A stretch of 18,305 bases of DNA from Agrocybe praecox (GCA_964017145.1 CAXHKQ010000075.1:1-18305), one strand, 5' to 3'. Positions 8,770-18,245 are shown, numbered from the stretch's first letter. The notes: a model not told the origin generated them from the sequence alone. A program made the numbers and translations.

Positions 8770-9419
8770 TTATTCAAAATACTGGCCATTGCTAGCTACT
8801 ACTTTCGACCATCTTTCGGGCAGCATTCGGATTCCGTGGCCTCACAACGGGTCATCTTTTGTAGCGATTTATGAAACAGTCCAATTTTTCACATAATCAT
8901 GAAAACGGGAGTCCTCGTCAACAAGGCCTAGGGCCATCGATCGGGACAAGTGGTATTTAGGTGGAGCCAAGTCCGGAGAGTACAGCGGGTGGTTGAGACC
9001 TTCCATTTCGGACTTCCCAGGTATTAATTGATTTTTTTTGCGATGAGGTGTCGAGAATTGGCATACAAGAAAATGACTGAATTGTCTCATTTATTCAATT
9101 GAGGCCGCTGTTCTTTCAGTGATCGACTCAAACGCATCAATTTCGTTCGGTATCGATCCCTTGTGTTGATTTCACTTGGCCTCAGCCCTTAATAACACAC
9201 CATACATTTCTGGTCCCACCAAAAGACCAAAAGGCCTAAGACTCCGGAATCACAATTTTCGAAGGGTTGAATTCACTTGCGCACGATCTTTACCATCAAA
9301 AGCAGCCTCGCCGTACGTTTCTGAGCGCATCGATGAGCTCCAGCCTTACTGGTCTTCGATTTAAATAAGAAAAACATGACTTCCCGCAAATGACGAAAAT
9401 TCGGCGCGAACACGGACAT
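8770..9419 (-). pseudogene. Mariner transposase pseudogene
   Basis: The likely start is the ATG at 9417-9419, followed by a mariner-like N-terminus with HLREVM and an FLF segment. A frameshift precedes an ETYGE motif from the helix-turn-helix region. About 130 codons are then missing, including the first catalytic aspartate. WWDQ, YRTKLMRLSRSLKEQRP and the second catalytic region follow. At 9060-9062 an alanine codon (YAN) replaces the expected second aspartate of HDN. In-frame stops occur nearby, and about 16 bases are lost before YSPDLAP, whose aspartate (8971-8973) is the third catalytic residue. The C-terminus reads LPERW and KVVASNGQYFE, with the stop at 8770-8772. An intact family member has about 345 codons. 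With two of three catalytic residues gone plus several frame breaks, no active enzyme is possible. Confidence 0.92.
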
Positions 9420-9560
9420 GTTTGACTGGGCATAAGTCTGTGGCGCAAATTTATTTGGGACTATGTTTTGATGCAATATTGTTGACAGATGCCCAAGCTT
9501 GCTCCATGTTTACTTTGATCAATTTGCATCAGTCAGAACGACCGCTATAGACTCATATAC

Positions 9561-9591
9561 AAAAACGGCATGAGCAAGGTTATACACCTAA
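9561..9591 (-). repeat. Mariner right terminal inverted repeat (31 bp)
   Basis: It is an exact reverse complement of 8694-8724 and is followed by TA at 9592-9593. Confidence 0.95.
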
Positions 9592-9936
9592 TATATCGCG
9601 CATTGGATTTCATATGTATTTTCCTGGTATATGAGTACATGTTCAACCGTTAAGGTCGAATGTCGTTACTACTCGATTGACTGTGTGTCGGTTCACTCCC
9701 GAAATTGACATAATTTGCATGGACACTGTTCTGCAGTTGTGCTCTGCTTGGACAGTCGATTTGGGTTCATTACGTTCAAGCCAATGCAAATGATTACAAG
9801 GTAATTTAAATCCACTTACTCCGGGGTCCGTCTTCCCGCACGCAAACGATCCAATATTGTCTGTATGATTACAGCACTTCTACACTGTTCCTATGTTCAA
9901 TGCATGCTGAATTGAACGGAACCATTTCGGAAGCGA

Positions 9937-10035
9937 CCGTCCGACCTCCATCCCAGCGAGCGATTAGAGGACGACACACTTAATTCAGACACACGACCTC
10001 GAGGTCGGACGGGGAGCTGCTGTGCAGCACAGCAG
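9937..10035. repeat. Cluster of nested and adjacent palindromes
   Basis: CCGTCCGACCTC (9937-9948) is the exact reverse complement of 10001-10012. Overlapping the right arm is the perfect 14-base palindrome CGACCTCGAGGTCG (9994-10007). Next comes CTGCTGTGCAGCACAGCAG (10017-10035), symmetrical in 9-base arms about one central base. The cluster could form alternative hairpins or bind dimeric proteins. Its function is unknown. Confidence 0.8.
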
Positions 10036-10204
10036 GCCACAATTACACAATGTCGTGCGGCGCCCGGTCAGAGTGACTTTAAAAAAGCGTTTGGCGTTAA
10101 TTAATATGAATTACATGCGCTCTGCACGACCGAAGAGGAGAGCAGAAGTCCTCAGCTCGTCTGTTCGTGTCGAACACGTACTATTTATGTATGCAACAGT
10201 GAAC

Positions 10205-10224
10205 GTGTGTGTGTGTGTGTGTGT
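10205..10224. repeat. (GT)10 microsatellite
   Basis: Ten GT units are read directly from the sequence. Confidence 0.95.
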
Positions 10225-10646
10225 ACTGGGCCAAAAGGGATCGATGATCGGATTACGTACACTTCTCGCCCTCCACACACATGTGTGATTGCACATACGG
10301 ACAATTTGTAACGGGGTGAAAGATTGATTACGGATTTAATTGGAGTGAAATATATTTCGTTGCGAGAATGTGTCATTCTGCTGTTCAGCCAGCCAAATCC
10401 AGTGCATTATTGATTAATGATGAATTGCCAGTGTGTCGCCCGAGTGTGTGCGTGTGTGTGCGTGCGAAAATGTGTCGCGCCCGAAAGACGCGCGACATAA
10501 AAGATGCTGAGCGCGAAACTCAATATTCATAAGCCTTTCGCTTAGGCGATGCGGTTCAATGATTACGTGGCGAATGTCTTGACGACAGTTGCGATGATGA
10601 TGCGCGTCGGCTGCGGCGTCGTCGTCGGCTGTGTACCCAACATCGA

Positions 10647-10665
10647 GCACGCACGCACGCACGCA
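10647..10665. repeat. (GCAC)4 microsatellite
   Basis: Four GCAC units plus GCA lie immediately left of the TTTACAGGGTGGG boundary of the next candidate element. Confidence 0.95.
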
Positions 10666-10669
10666 TTTA

Positions 10670-11679
10670 CAGGGTGGGTTGCTTAAATTTGGAATAAATG
10701 TTGTTCAATATACTGCAGTTGATTACGGACTGCTGAACATTTATACTTTGATTTTATGATTTCGATTCCATCGTTTCTGAGAAGTTCAACTGCGTTTCTA
10801 AACAATTGCCCCTTTTTCAAATAAATTGGATTATCGAACGTTACTAGTTCAAAGTTTGCTTCATTGAATGCACTTTTGAAGCGACGCTAGGCGATATCGA
10901 GCGAGATGCGTAGACAATTTTTAGCGAACGCTTCAGACTGAATATAGATGCAATTATTTGAAGAAATCGAGATAATTTTGTGTAGATAAACAATTATTTT
11001 ATATCAAATGTGTGTGTGAGACTACTATCCTAGCCTATAATTTTGAAACATGCTCTGAATTCTGTTCGATACGAAAAAATCGTTTCAGAAAAATCGTATC
11101 CGCATCTAATGATGGAGCTTTTACATTGAAAGAGAAATAAGAAAAGACATAACGATTGGGTTTTTTATTGAATGATGAGGATTCGTGCATATTACAATTT
11201 CCTTCCATTTGAGTATACGTTTATTGTTCTGAGTTGATCCTGTAGAAAGTTATGTCCTATAAACCGTTGACGAAACGCGGTTAATTTGTATGAAGAGTGA
11301 AATGAAATTGTTCTCCCTGTACAAATCGGTCGTGTTTCATGATTGTTTAAGGGATGATTACTTTTCTATGAATTGACTCAGAACAATAAGCGAGTACTCA
11401 AATGTAATGTGATGGAATGGTGCACAAGTCCTCATCATTCGACAAAATTTACGATAATTCGTTGTGGTATTTGGATTTCAGGATCATCTGTAAAGGCTCC
11501 TCCATTAGAGGAGGTTGAGACTTTGCTCAACCTAATTTTCCGTAGATAATAGAGAAGGGGTTTCTTAAGAAAACTGCATCATTACAAATCTTTTAACAGT
11601 GTGCCTTTTCCTATGAACCGGAAAACAGACATGTTTCAAATTACTGATCACGAAAATGTTTTCAATGTGCCGCACCCTG
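10670..11679. mobile_element. Candidate AT-rich DNA element with TACAGGGTG ends
   Basis: TACAGGGTG (from 10668) recurs in inverted form as CACCCTGTA ending at 11681. This gives TA-flanked ends CAGGGTG...CACCCTG about 1,010 bp apart. The inside is clearly more AT-rich than the CG-rich flanks (GCAC repeats on the left, CGCGTCGCG on the right), which supports an insertion. The match between ends is strong for only about 9 bases and then partial (GG). No transposase-like frame is seen inside. It may be a non-autonomous element of the TA-targeting group, but the short termini make this uncertain. A similar end (TTACAGGGTGGGGCGCTGAAAT, from 13098) stands alone elsewhere. Confidence 0.42.
11170..11440. 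repeat. Inverted repeat with 65-bp arms
   Basis: Bases 11170-11234 and 11376-11440 are reverse complements over their whole 65-base length, with about 14 mismatches by eye. Both ends of each arm are the best conserved: GAATGATGAGGA outside and TTATTGTTCTGAGT inside. The loop is 141 bases. The outer motif also occurs at 12247-12266, so this is part of a dispersed repeat family and not a chance hairpin. Confidence 0.85.
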
Positions 11680-11681
11680 TA

Positions 11682-12228
11682 TACAGCGCCGAACGCGTCG
11701 CGTGTGCGCGTAGTGGAGCGTAATCGATATGTCGACGTCGACGACGCATGTAATACAATGTGCACCCGCAATGATCTAATTAGTGCCCAAATACCGAGAG
11801 CAGACGTCGACATCGCACGTGCGTACGTCTGTATTTTTGTCTGCGCTCTCTCGACTGTCTTAGTCGAGACAATTGTTATTATAGACGCCTCCGATGACAA
11901 AAATAAGATCGCGCACACACATAAGCAGAGTCGCCCGAGCATATCAATATGCTGTCGCATTGCCTTTGCCTCGTTGGCGTCTCTAATCACACGAGACACA
12001 ATGACAATATCGCTGAACGATAATGATGATGATGCGCGATGCCGTCGTCGTAGCTGATGTCCAGGACCACTTCGTGTCCGAATATGAGAAGACCAGAAAA
12101 ATGCTCAAACTAGTCAGACTTATACACTGATATACTACCTCAGCTAATTTATATGAACCACGCTTGCACTACATCGTATGAGTATAGTCTCATCTTAATA
12201 TTGTTATTTTGCCCAGGAATCCAGAGAC
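11682..12228. other. Non-coding stretch, no gene seen
   Basis: Overlapping frames of 144 codons (minus) and 133 codons (plus) cover the same bases, and neither shows a domain. The CG-rich part contains GTCGACGTCGACGACG and a small hairpin at 11849-11869 (TCTCGACT / AGTCGAGA, 5-base loop). Confidence 0.6.
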
Positions 12229-12230
12229 CA

Positions 12231-12328
12231 CAACGATTTTTTTATCGAATGATGAGGATTTGCGCACAGTCAATTTCGACAGATCATTGGCTAATTAAAA
12301 TTAAAATACCAAACTGCATCACTACAAT
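12231..12328 (+). repeat. Shortened second copy of the 11151-11588 repeat
   Basis: CAACGATTTTTTTATCGAAT and the following GATGAGGATTTGCGCA (12231-12266) match 11151-11189. AAACTGCATCACTACAA (12311-12327) matches 11571-11587. The order and orientation are the same, but the intervening distance is about 45 bases here and about 380 there. It looks like an internally deleted member of one repeat family, with TTCTTGTCAGTGCAC versus TCTTTTAACAGTGTGCC continuing the similarity. Confidence 0.65.
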
Positions 12329-12360
12329 ATTCTTGTCAGTGCACTAATCAGCTAGGGTAG

Positions 12361-12378
12361 CAGATACAGATACAGATA
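12361..12378. repeat. (CAGATA)3 microsatellite
   Basis: Three hexamer units are read directly, followed by CGGACA. Confidence 0.9.
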
Positions 12379-12871
12379 CGGACAAATTATGTCAAACTGC
12401 GCCAGAGAGACGACAACCGGTACGACTCGTTTCGGTCGCACACATTGTGCAATAAGAATGCAAACTTGTTCTCGTGCATTCCACTCACACTACTCATATA
12501 GTAAAACTCGTAAGATACGATATGAAATAATGAGCATGCAAATCTGGTGCGCCGCGCAGATTGGCGCCAAATGCGCAGCGCGCATTTACCACCTGTTAAA
12601 ATACCAGTTTCATTGAGATTTATTGAGCCGCTACGTCATCGGCGTCACCGCCACACTGGTCGACCTTCCCCATACAAACACACACATCACATGCTCTGTG
12701 CGCTGGGGTGTTCGAACGACGTGTGTGATGGGAGAGCGTATTCAGATTCAACGATATTTGCACACGCGCGCGATATTTGTATATAATATACTGCATTCTC
12801 TAATGCGAGGCGAGTGCACCACACGAGATGTAAACAGTTGATTTGCAAACAGGTATTCTGTGCACGCTTGC

Positions 12872-12897
12872 GCTGCTGCTGCTGCTGCTGCTGCTGC
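12872..12897. repeat. (GCT)8 microsatellite
   Basis: Eight GCT units plus GC are read directly. On the minus strand this gives the polyglutamine run of a 79-codon frame (12687-12926) that has no other support. Confidence 0.95.
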
Positions 12898-13404
12898 GGA
12901 ATAGAAGTGTAAGCACGTGGCGCCACTAATTGCGGTCTATTCTCTACGTCATGTGTGCAAGTGCGAAAAAATGCGCTTGTATTATCAATTTATTATGGCA
13001 TTTGTTGCAGGCTGCGCATGTTGCTTCATTCATGAGCTTCGGGTTGAGCACACGTGTTGGAGTTTGCGTGGTGTCCAACCGCAGTGTGGACTGCAATTTA
13101 CAGGGTGGGGCGCTGAAATCCGGGAAGAACTTATTCGAAGGAATGCGTCGTTGTTGCGCAATATTGTCCTCTAAAGTTATTGTACAGAGCGATATCTTCG
13201 TTCTTTTTTTATGACCAAACATTTTACATTCATTTGTTTGCTCGATGCAAATCATATTTGAGAAGTATACTCGATTTGCCCGGATTCTAGCGCCGAACCA
13301 TGTACATTCGCACTGCATGTGTGCGAATGACCGCAACGCATCGTCAAACACAGACAGACAAACATGTAGAGAGGGTTTACGAAGCACGTGCTCGGTTCGT
13401 AGGT

Positions 13405-13421
13405 GGAGGAGGAGGAGGAGG
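13405..13421. repeat. (GGA)5 microsatellite
   Basis: GGA units are read directly. Confidence 0.95.
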
Positions 13422-13688
13422 CGCCGAGCGTATTTCACGCACCAAAGCGCACGAAAAAACCTGCACAATGTGCAAACGCACTGGCTCTGGCCGATGCATA
13501 TACAATCAATTAGCATGTGCTCACTGCTCACGCGCAGTCACGCATTCAGTGCAAAATCGCATCGCACTTCGTCACTGTACTGCACTTTGGCCATACATGC
13601 ATCCAGAAGCTGCCACTTGATTCTTATCAGAATTGTTTTCATGAATAAACTGGTATTTTGTGACTTATGGAGCAATGTATATATGATG

Positions 13689-13855
13689 TTGTACCAGAAG
13701 ATACCTTATAGAAGGAATCCATCAAGTTGAAATATTTATTTATACTAAACTGCGGATAGATTGAAACAATGATCGTTGTCATGTCGATTAATTGTCATCA
13801 ATTCAGTTGAATTCTGCAGCTCGCACTTTAGGAATATGCATTGTCACAGGCCATC
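13689..13855 (+). repeat. Tandem duplication, copy 1 (uninterrupted)
   Basis: GTTGTACCAGAAG (13689), GAAATATTTATTTATACTAA (13729), ACTGCGGATAGA (13749-13760), GTTGTCATG and CAGTTGAATTCTGCAGCTCG (about 13803-13822) all recur in the same order in copy 2. Copy 2 begins at about 13856 and is interrupted after 13960 by a transposable element. The copies have diverged, by roughly a fifth as judged by eye. Confidence 0.75.
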
Positions 13856-14320
13856 GTTGTACTAGATGTTCCCAACAGGGATCAACAAAGCGGAAATATT
13901 TATTTTTCTTACTGAACTGCGGATAGAATGAGTCAATGTTCGATGTCATGGTGAATTATACAGGGAGCGAGGTATGAAGTGTTACACCGCAAAAACGTAT
14001 ATCCCGCTCATTTGTAAACATTTGAACTTGGATTTTTATCACGATATTGTATACACCATCATTTATATGAATTTCATCACAATTTTTCATGACAGCAATG
14101 TTCGAGCCTTTTATGGCTCATAGAATTGCGATTTACATACGTTGCGCTGCTCGATCGACATGTATGTGAAGTGCCGCCGATTCTCGATTAAATATGGACC
14201 TTTCGTTAGTTATTGTTTTTGCGTTTTCTAGATGACATTTTTACCTTCAGAATGCTTTGAGAGGAACCTTCTTTCGATATCCGATCTGGTTGAGGCAGAG
14301 CCAAAGATACTGAAAATATA

Positions 14321-14349
14321 TAGAGTAGATGCCCCTACAATCGGACACT
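14321..14349 (+). repeat. Nested element, left terminal inverted repeat (29 bp with TA)
   Basis: It begins TAGAGTAGATGCCCCTACAA and is the exact reverse complement of 15094-15122 over all 29 bases, including the flanking TA. Confidence 0.95.
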
Positions 14350-15120
14350 CGCTGAATTGAAAAATCGACGAAAATGATAGAAGGAATAGTCCGATTTTGA
14401 TGCCCTTTGGAACATGGGTTAATATTGTTGATTCACGCTCATGTTCAACAGCACGTTTTTTAAACTTCTAAATTTCATTAGTTATAGCTGTTTTTGTAAA
14501 AGTGATTTTTTCTCTAACTATTTTTTGGTTTTTGTACTCAACAAAATACGGCTTTAAAAAAATTATAAAAAATAATGTTATGCTTTATCTGTTCGGTAAT
14601 GTAATACCCAACACGAAAATGTTTTCATTTTTTTTTTAATGTTATTTTTCATTAAGATACTTCTGTTTTAGTGGAACAACACACATGCCCCTACAATCGG
14701 ACACTTTGTAATTTCGAAGAAAAAGGTGATGTACATCAAGAAACATTTGAAATTGCCAAACGACTGAAATTAGAGAAAAAAACACTATTTTGTAATTTCG
14801 TGATCGTTTTATGTAAAAAACATATATAATTAGATAATATATTTTTTACATATTTTTCTGAAACATTTATCACATACTTTTTGTACAAGGGAAAAAGTGT
14901 CCGATTGAAGGGGCACACATTTTGAAATGACGCGAAAACATGCCTTCGGTTTTTCTATCCTAGCCGATTGCCGTTAGTTCATACGAAAAAACTTTGTATT
15001 GACAAAAGGTGGGGAGGGAAATTGGATAACTAAAATGTTTTTAGTTTTTGGAAATCGGTTGGAAAATACCACCACAACGGCTGTTCTACGAAAAGTGTCC
15101 GATTGTAGGGGCATCTACTC
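14323..15120. mobile_element. 798-bp TA-flanked MITE-like element with perfect ends, nested
   Basis: Perfect inverted termini (GAGTAGATGCCCC...) are flanked by TA on both sides, inside the 13961-15688 element. The interior is AT-rich with no transposase-like frame. A second, internal pair of the same terminal motif lies at 14687-14707 and 14893-14913. The motif therefore occurs four times, two in each orientation. I infer a non-autonomous Tc1/mariner-type element, either with duplicated subterminal transposase-binding sites or with a relative nested inside it. The perfect ends make it the youngest layer in this stack. The 134-bp element at 2379-2512 has a related terminus. Confidence 0.82.
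14687..14913. repeat. Internal inverted pair of the same terminal motif
   Basis: GCCCCTACAATCGGACACTT (14687-14706) is inverted near 14894-14913 with a single change (CCCCTTCAATC). The pair is itself flanked by the direct repeat CACACAT (14680-14686 and 14914-14920). The 7-bp repeat may be a target duplication of a nested insertion or may be coincidence. Confidence 0.8.
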
Positions 15121-15122
15121 TA
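15094..15122 (-). repeat. Nested element, right terminal inverted repeat
   Basis: It is an exact reverse complement of 14321-14349 and ends CATCTACTCTA. Confidence 0.95.
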
Positions 15123-16936
15123 CAGTGAAAATCGTGTATTTCTCTAAAATGTGTTTTCCGAGTGTTCTGAGCAATGGTGCGCCTTCTGTTGGGATCTGAA
15201 TGACATTTAATCGAACCAAGTGGGTTCCTACGACATCAACAATAATTTTTTCATCATTGGACCTTCCATAAATTTGAATGATTCAGGTCGATAGGTCCAG
15301 ATAGGATAGGTCCATAATGGTAATCTTTCGATTCATTTTGTGACAATGCCTAGAATGCTTCCGACATCTTTTTATGTGTTTTGCGGAGCCTTTAGTATCG
15401 TTATTACATAATGTGAAATAAAATACCGAATTAAAGTTATAAGTTTGGAATTGGAACGCGCGAACGGTAATCCGTTTCGATTTCCAACCAGTAGAAACGA
15501 TATGTCTTCGTCACGTATTTTCTTTTTCATCGATATCTTTTGCCGCGATGAACTTGGAACCAAAATATTTGTACAGAGTATGAAGGACACAATAAGACAC
15601 GAAATTCAAGAAAACACAGCTCGCTAGGACAACTTGTTTAGCCTCTATAGACAAGTGAAGTTGGTAACACTTCTTCCCTCGCTCCCTGTATTATTAGCAA
15701 TGCAGTTGAATTCTGCCGCTAGCACTCTACAAATATTTTGAAAATAATCTACTGGCATCAGCTGTATATATTCACGCTGGCGGTGTTCCGCAATCGCGTG
15801 CGTTCGCCGCATAATTGACCTTGGACGGCGATTTCTATTTATCATATTCCGAATGTTGCACACTGCAGAATGTTCGATGTTCGAGCTTCGAGCACTGTCC
15901 TTCAATATGCGATCCGTCACATTTTTCCCCCGCCATCGGCCCGCGATACAATCACACAGCTGCAGCACTCCGCGCACGTCACGGAGTCACATCGTCGAAC
16001 GTGCCGCGCATGACAAACTGCGTGCAACAAGTTCGATTCGATTTTGGACGAAACAGTGTAGGGCTAAACATACGCGCGGATTGAGCTGCACATACAGACG
16101 CATTTATTCGACAATATAATCAAATCAGTTGACACCGAAATGGAACGGAATAATTGAATTCCAGCACGGTTGTGGACCAGACCAGTGAATATTTATTGGC
16201 CATTCGTGTGGGGCATGGTTCGCTGACACCGTGTTGGAAACACCTTCAAAATCGCAGCGATAATAATTTATTGCATTTATGTGTGTGTTCACTCGATATG
16301 TCGGTATGCACATTTTATAGCTCGGAATCTCGTGCCAATCTCGAACAAGCACGATCGGTTCTAAATATAGCAGTGCATACTAAAGTTAATTTTAAACCAA
16401 ATCGTTTGATTGTTTATGTACGTGAGAGTGTGCGGAGTCACGAATCGAATAAAACGTTCTCAATATTCATGCAAAGTACACCTTGCAAAAATTCAAATCA
16501 AATTCGCTTCTTCCTTCGCTGTGGTGTGAAATTGATCGGGCGCATTCTTTTTAATAACTTTCGTGCACCCGAAAAGCCGCACATCCTTTAATCGGATTTG
16601 TGCTCGCCCCCGGTACTAGATTGGGACCTCGGTCCTCGTCCGACGACGACTAATCGGTTGCATTTAACAAGATTGGCGAAAATTGAACGCGCCGGCTAAA
16701 TTCTAACCGACGTTGGCGTCCGTCGTTGGCGTCCGTCGGTCCGATCTAGTGTTTTTTCTCGACGCTGATGCCGTTTTGTCGACGGTCGATGGAAATTGAT
16801 TTCACTTTTTTTCGGAGGAGAGGTGGTGAGGCGGCGGAAAACGCTCAAGGCGTCTGGCTGGTCGAATTGGGATTAGCGAGTGACCGAGACCAGCCAAGTG
16901 CACTGGCCAAAAGTTGCATATTGATTTTATGCGCAG

Positions 16937-16960
16937 CGTTCGTTCGTTCGTTCGTTCGTT
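16937..16960. repeat. (CGTT)6 microsatellite
   Basis: Six CGTT units are read directly. They produce the RSFVRSF run of a 77-codon frame that I do not accept as a gene. Confidence 0.95.
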
Positions 16961-17714
16961 CTTCACATCACGCCCGATATGTATTCCTGCGTTATTCCTG
17001 AATGTTCACATGCCCTCTCATCGACCATCGCATCGAGGTAGCATAAAGTAATACCTATACTGTACACATACGCGCGCACATTCACTTACTCAATATGCCC
17101 ATAATTTTTGGGGGTAGCTCGGCGGTCGGTAATTCTCAAGTGGATAGACGTCTGTGAATGCGGCATGTCGTAATTTCTGGCATAGACACATCTCCACACC
17201 ACACACATACACCGACACACACACACCGGCAACAAGGTGAAACTTGTGTATATATGTGTGTGTGTGTAACTTTTTTCTGTGTGCTAAACACGGTCGAACG
17301 CACAATTTATGTGTGAACTTTCGTGCAGGCCTAGCAGATTGTGCGTGCGTACGTCAACAAATCCGCAACATACTCAAAGCATAAATACGCACACACACGG
17401 AAACAAATGTGCTCGCATCGGAACACATAAGAATCCGACGTAATTGAGACAGATTATATGTTTTAGAATATATGCCACACTTATTCTATGCTGCAGCATA
17501 TTAACAATAATATCGCGCGAATTTTCTTTGTGCGTGTGCGTATCAAACAGCTTAGGATTTACCGCTTGTATGCCACATATATTTTAAGTCCTGTTCCATC
17601 GCTTTAATCTACTCACCAGCACATCTGCAAACAACATGTTTGTACTGGCGTTTATGCGCGTTCGCGTTCGAATTCGCGCTCAAAGGAAAAACCCAGATCC
17701 CACAGGTGTGACGG

Positions 17715-17734
17715 CACACACACACACACACACA
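17715..17734. repeat. (CA)10 microsatellite
   Basis: Ten CA units are read directly. Confidence 0.95.
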
Positions 17735-18123
17735 GCATCTATTATGCTGTGCGAGATAATTTTAAAAAGAATTTTCCACAAAGCAGAATGTCCCCACCGC
17801 GACACCGGCTTGGTGTGCTTAGAGCGCAGATGCGCGCAAATATTTATGATCCATTGACCACACGCACATGCATACTGCCGGACATCCGCCTGGGACCTGG
17901 AACGCCGGGACCGATGCACATGTTCAAAGAGAATATGCACTTTGAGCTGCGCATGATACCTTAATTTGAATGTACGCTGTCTTGTTTGCACTAAAGCAGC
18001 ATAAACGTGCAGCATAAAAATGCAAGCGAACTGCAAACGACACGACTTCTATCCGAAGCGCGCCGCCAAACTCATCCGACGAGATAAACCTCTAATTGGC
18101 CTCGTTTGAGTGTCGGAACTTGT

Positions 18124-18141
18124 CCGCCGCCGCCGCCGCCG
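18124..18141. repeat. (CCG)6 microsatellite
   Basis: Six CCG units are read directly. They give the polyalanine run of a 66-codon frame. Confidence 0.95.
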
Positions 18142-18245
18142 TCCGCCGCAAATCGCTGTTCAATATCTTCAACTCGTTGCGCTGCGCTCCGATGACAACC
18201 GCAAAACTTTGCGCCCGGCTTGCCGGCCAATTGTTGCCTTCCCGA

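Larger units (their letters stand above)
8694..9591 (-). mobile_element. Internally deleted mariner transposon
   Basis: This 898-bp element is bounded by perfect 31-bp terminal inverted repeats and a TA target duplication (8692-8693, 9592-9593). A broken mariner transposase gene lies between them on the minus strand. TA insertion and termini of about 30 bp are defining traits of the mariner family. Intact mariners are about 1.3 kb, so roughly 390 bp are missing. The loss falls between the N-terminal DNA-binding region and the block containing WWDQ. The perfect termini next to a heavily damaged gene suggest that the ends were kept, or are young, because the element was moved by transposase made elsewhere. 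The subfamily is not resolved; the C-terminal text resembles mellifera- or irritans-type mariners more than Mos1, by eye only. Confidence 0.93.
9594..10667. other. Non-coding stretch with a palindrome cluster
   Basis: No gene is supported; frames reach at most 88 codons and cross GT repeats. The features are palindromes at 9937-10035, a GT run at 10205-10224 and a GCAC run at 10647-10665. A TGCAAATGATTACA string near 9785 resembles homeodomain/POU-type sites, but one such string is weak evidence. Confidence 0.6.
12341..13688. other. Non-coding stretch, no gene seen
   Basis: It includes the longest open frame of the window (195 codons, minus, 12944-13531). This overlaps plus-strand frames of 161 and 106 codons, is rich in Cys and His, and has no domain I recognise; I treat it as chance. 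Simple repeats lie at 12361-12378, 12872-12897 and 13405-13421. A lone TTACAGGGTGGGG terminus-like string is at 13098. Confidence 0.55.
13961..15688. mobile_element. 1.73-kb DNA element with 28-bp terminal inverted repeats
   Basis: TACAGGGAGCGAGG...GAAGTGTTAC (13959-13986) is inverted at 15663-15690 with about 25 of 28 matches. The flanks read TTATACAGGG on the left and CCCTGTATTA on the right. The duplication may be TA (Tc1/mariner-like) or TTA (PIF/Harbinger-like), and the sequence does not decide. Without the nested element (14323-15120) it is about 930 bp, too short for a full transposase, so it is probably non-autonomous. A 60-codon frame near the right end (15445-15627) shows no transposase motif and I do not assign it. 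The empty site in the neighbouring tandem copy supports the boundaries. Confidence 0.78.
13856..15765 (+). repeat. Tandem duplication, copy 2, split by an inserted element
   Basis: The left part (13856-13960) holds GTTGTACTAGATG, GAAATATTTATTTTTCTTAC and ACTGCGGATAGAATG. The right part resumes after 15688 with CAGTTGAATTCTGCCGCTAG. The 1.73-kb element between them is absent from copy 1, so copy 1 serves as a paralogous empty site and confirms the insertion. Confidence 0.75.

Noticed and set aside
11565..12057. Overlapping 144-codon minus and 133-codon plus frames
   Set aside because: Each mirrors the other over the same bases, as in CG-rich non-coding sequence. The minus frame crosses the right border of the candidate element (11679).
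12687..12926. 79-codon minus-strand polyglutamine frame as a protein
   Set aside because: The polyglutamine comes only from the (GCT)8 microsatellite at 12872-12897, and nothing else in the frame supports coding.
12944..13531. Longest open frame (195 codons, minus strand)
   Set aside because: It overlaps 161- and 106-codon frames on the plus strand, is Cys/His-rich from CA-type sequence, has no recognisable domain, and contains a transposon-terminus-like string at 13098.
15445..15627. 60-codon frame near the right end of the 1.73-kb element as a transposase or captured exon
   Set aside because: No catalytic motif or recognisable domain is visible, and a 72-codon frame opposes it on the other strand.
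16154..16591. 145-codon plus-strand frame
   Set aside because: There is no domain, no signal peptide, no flanking gene signals, and the composition is like its non-coding surroundings.
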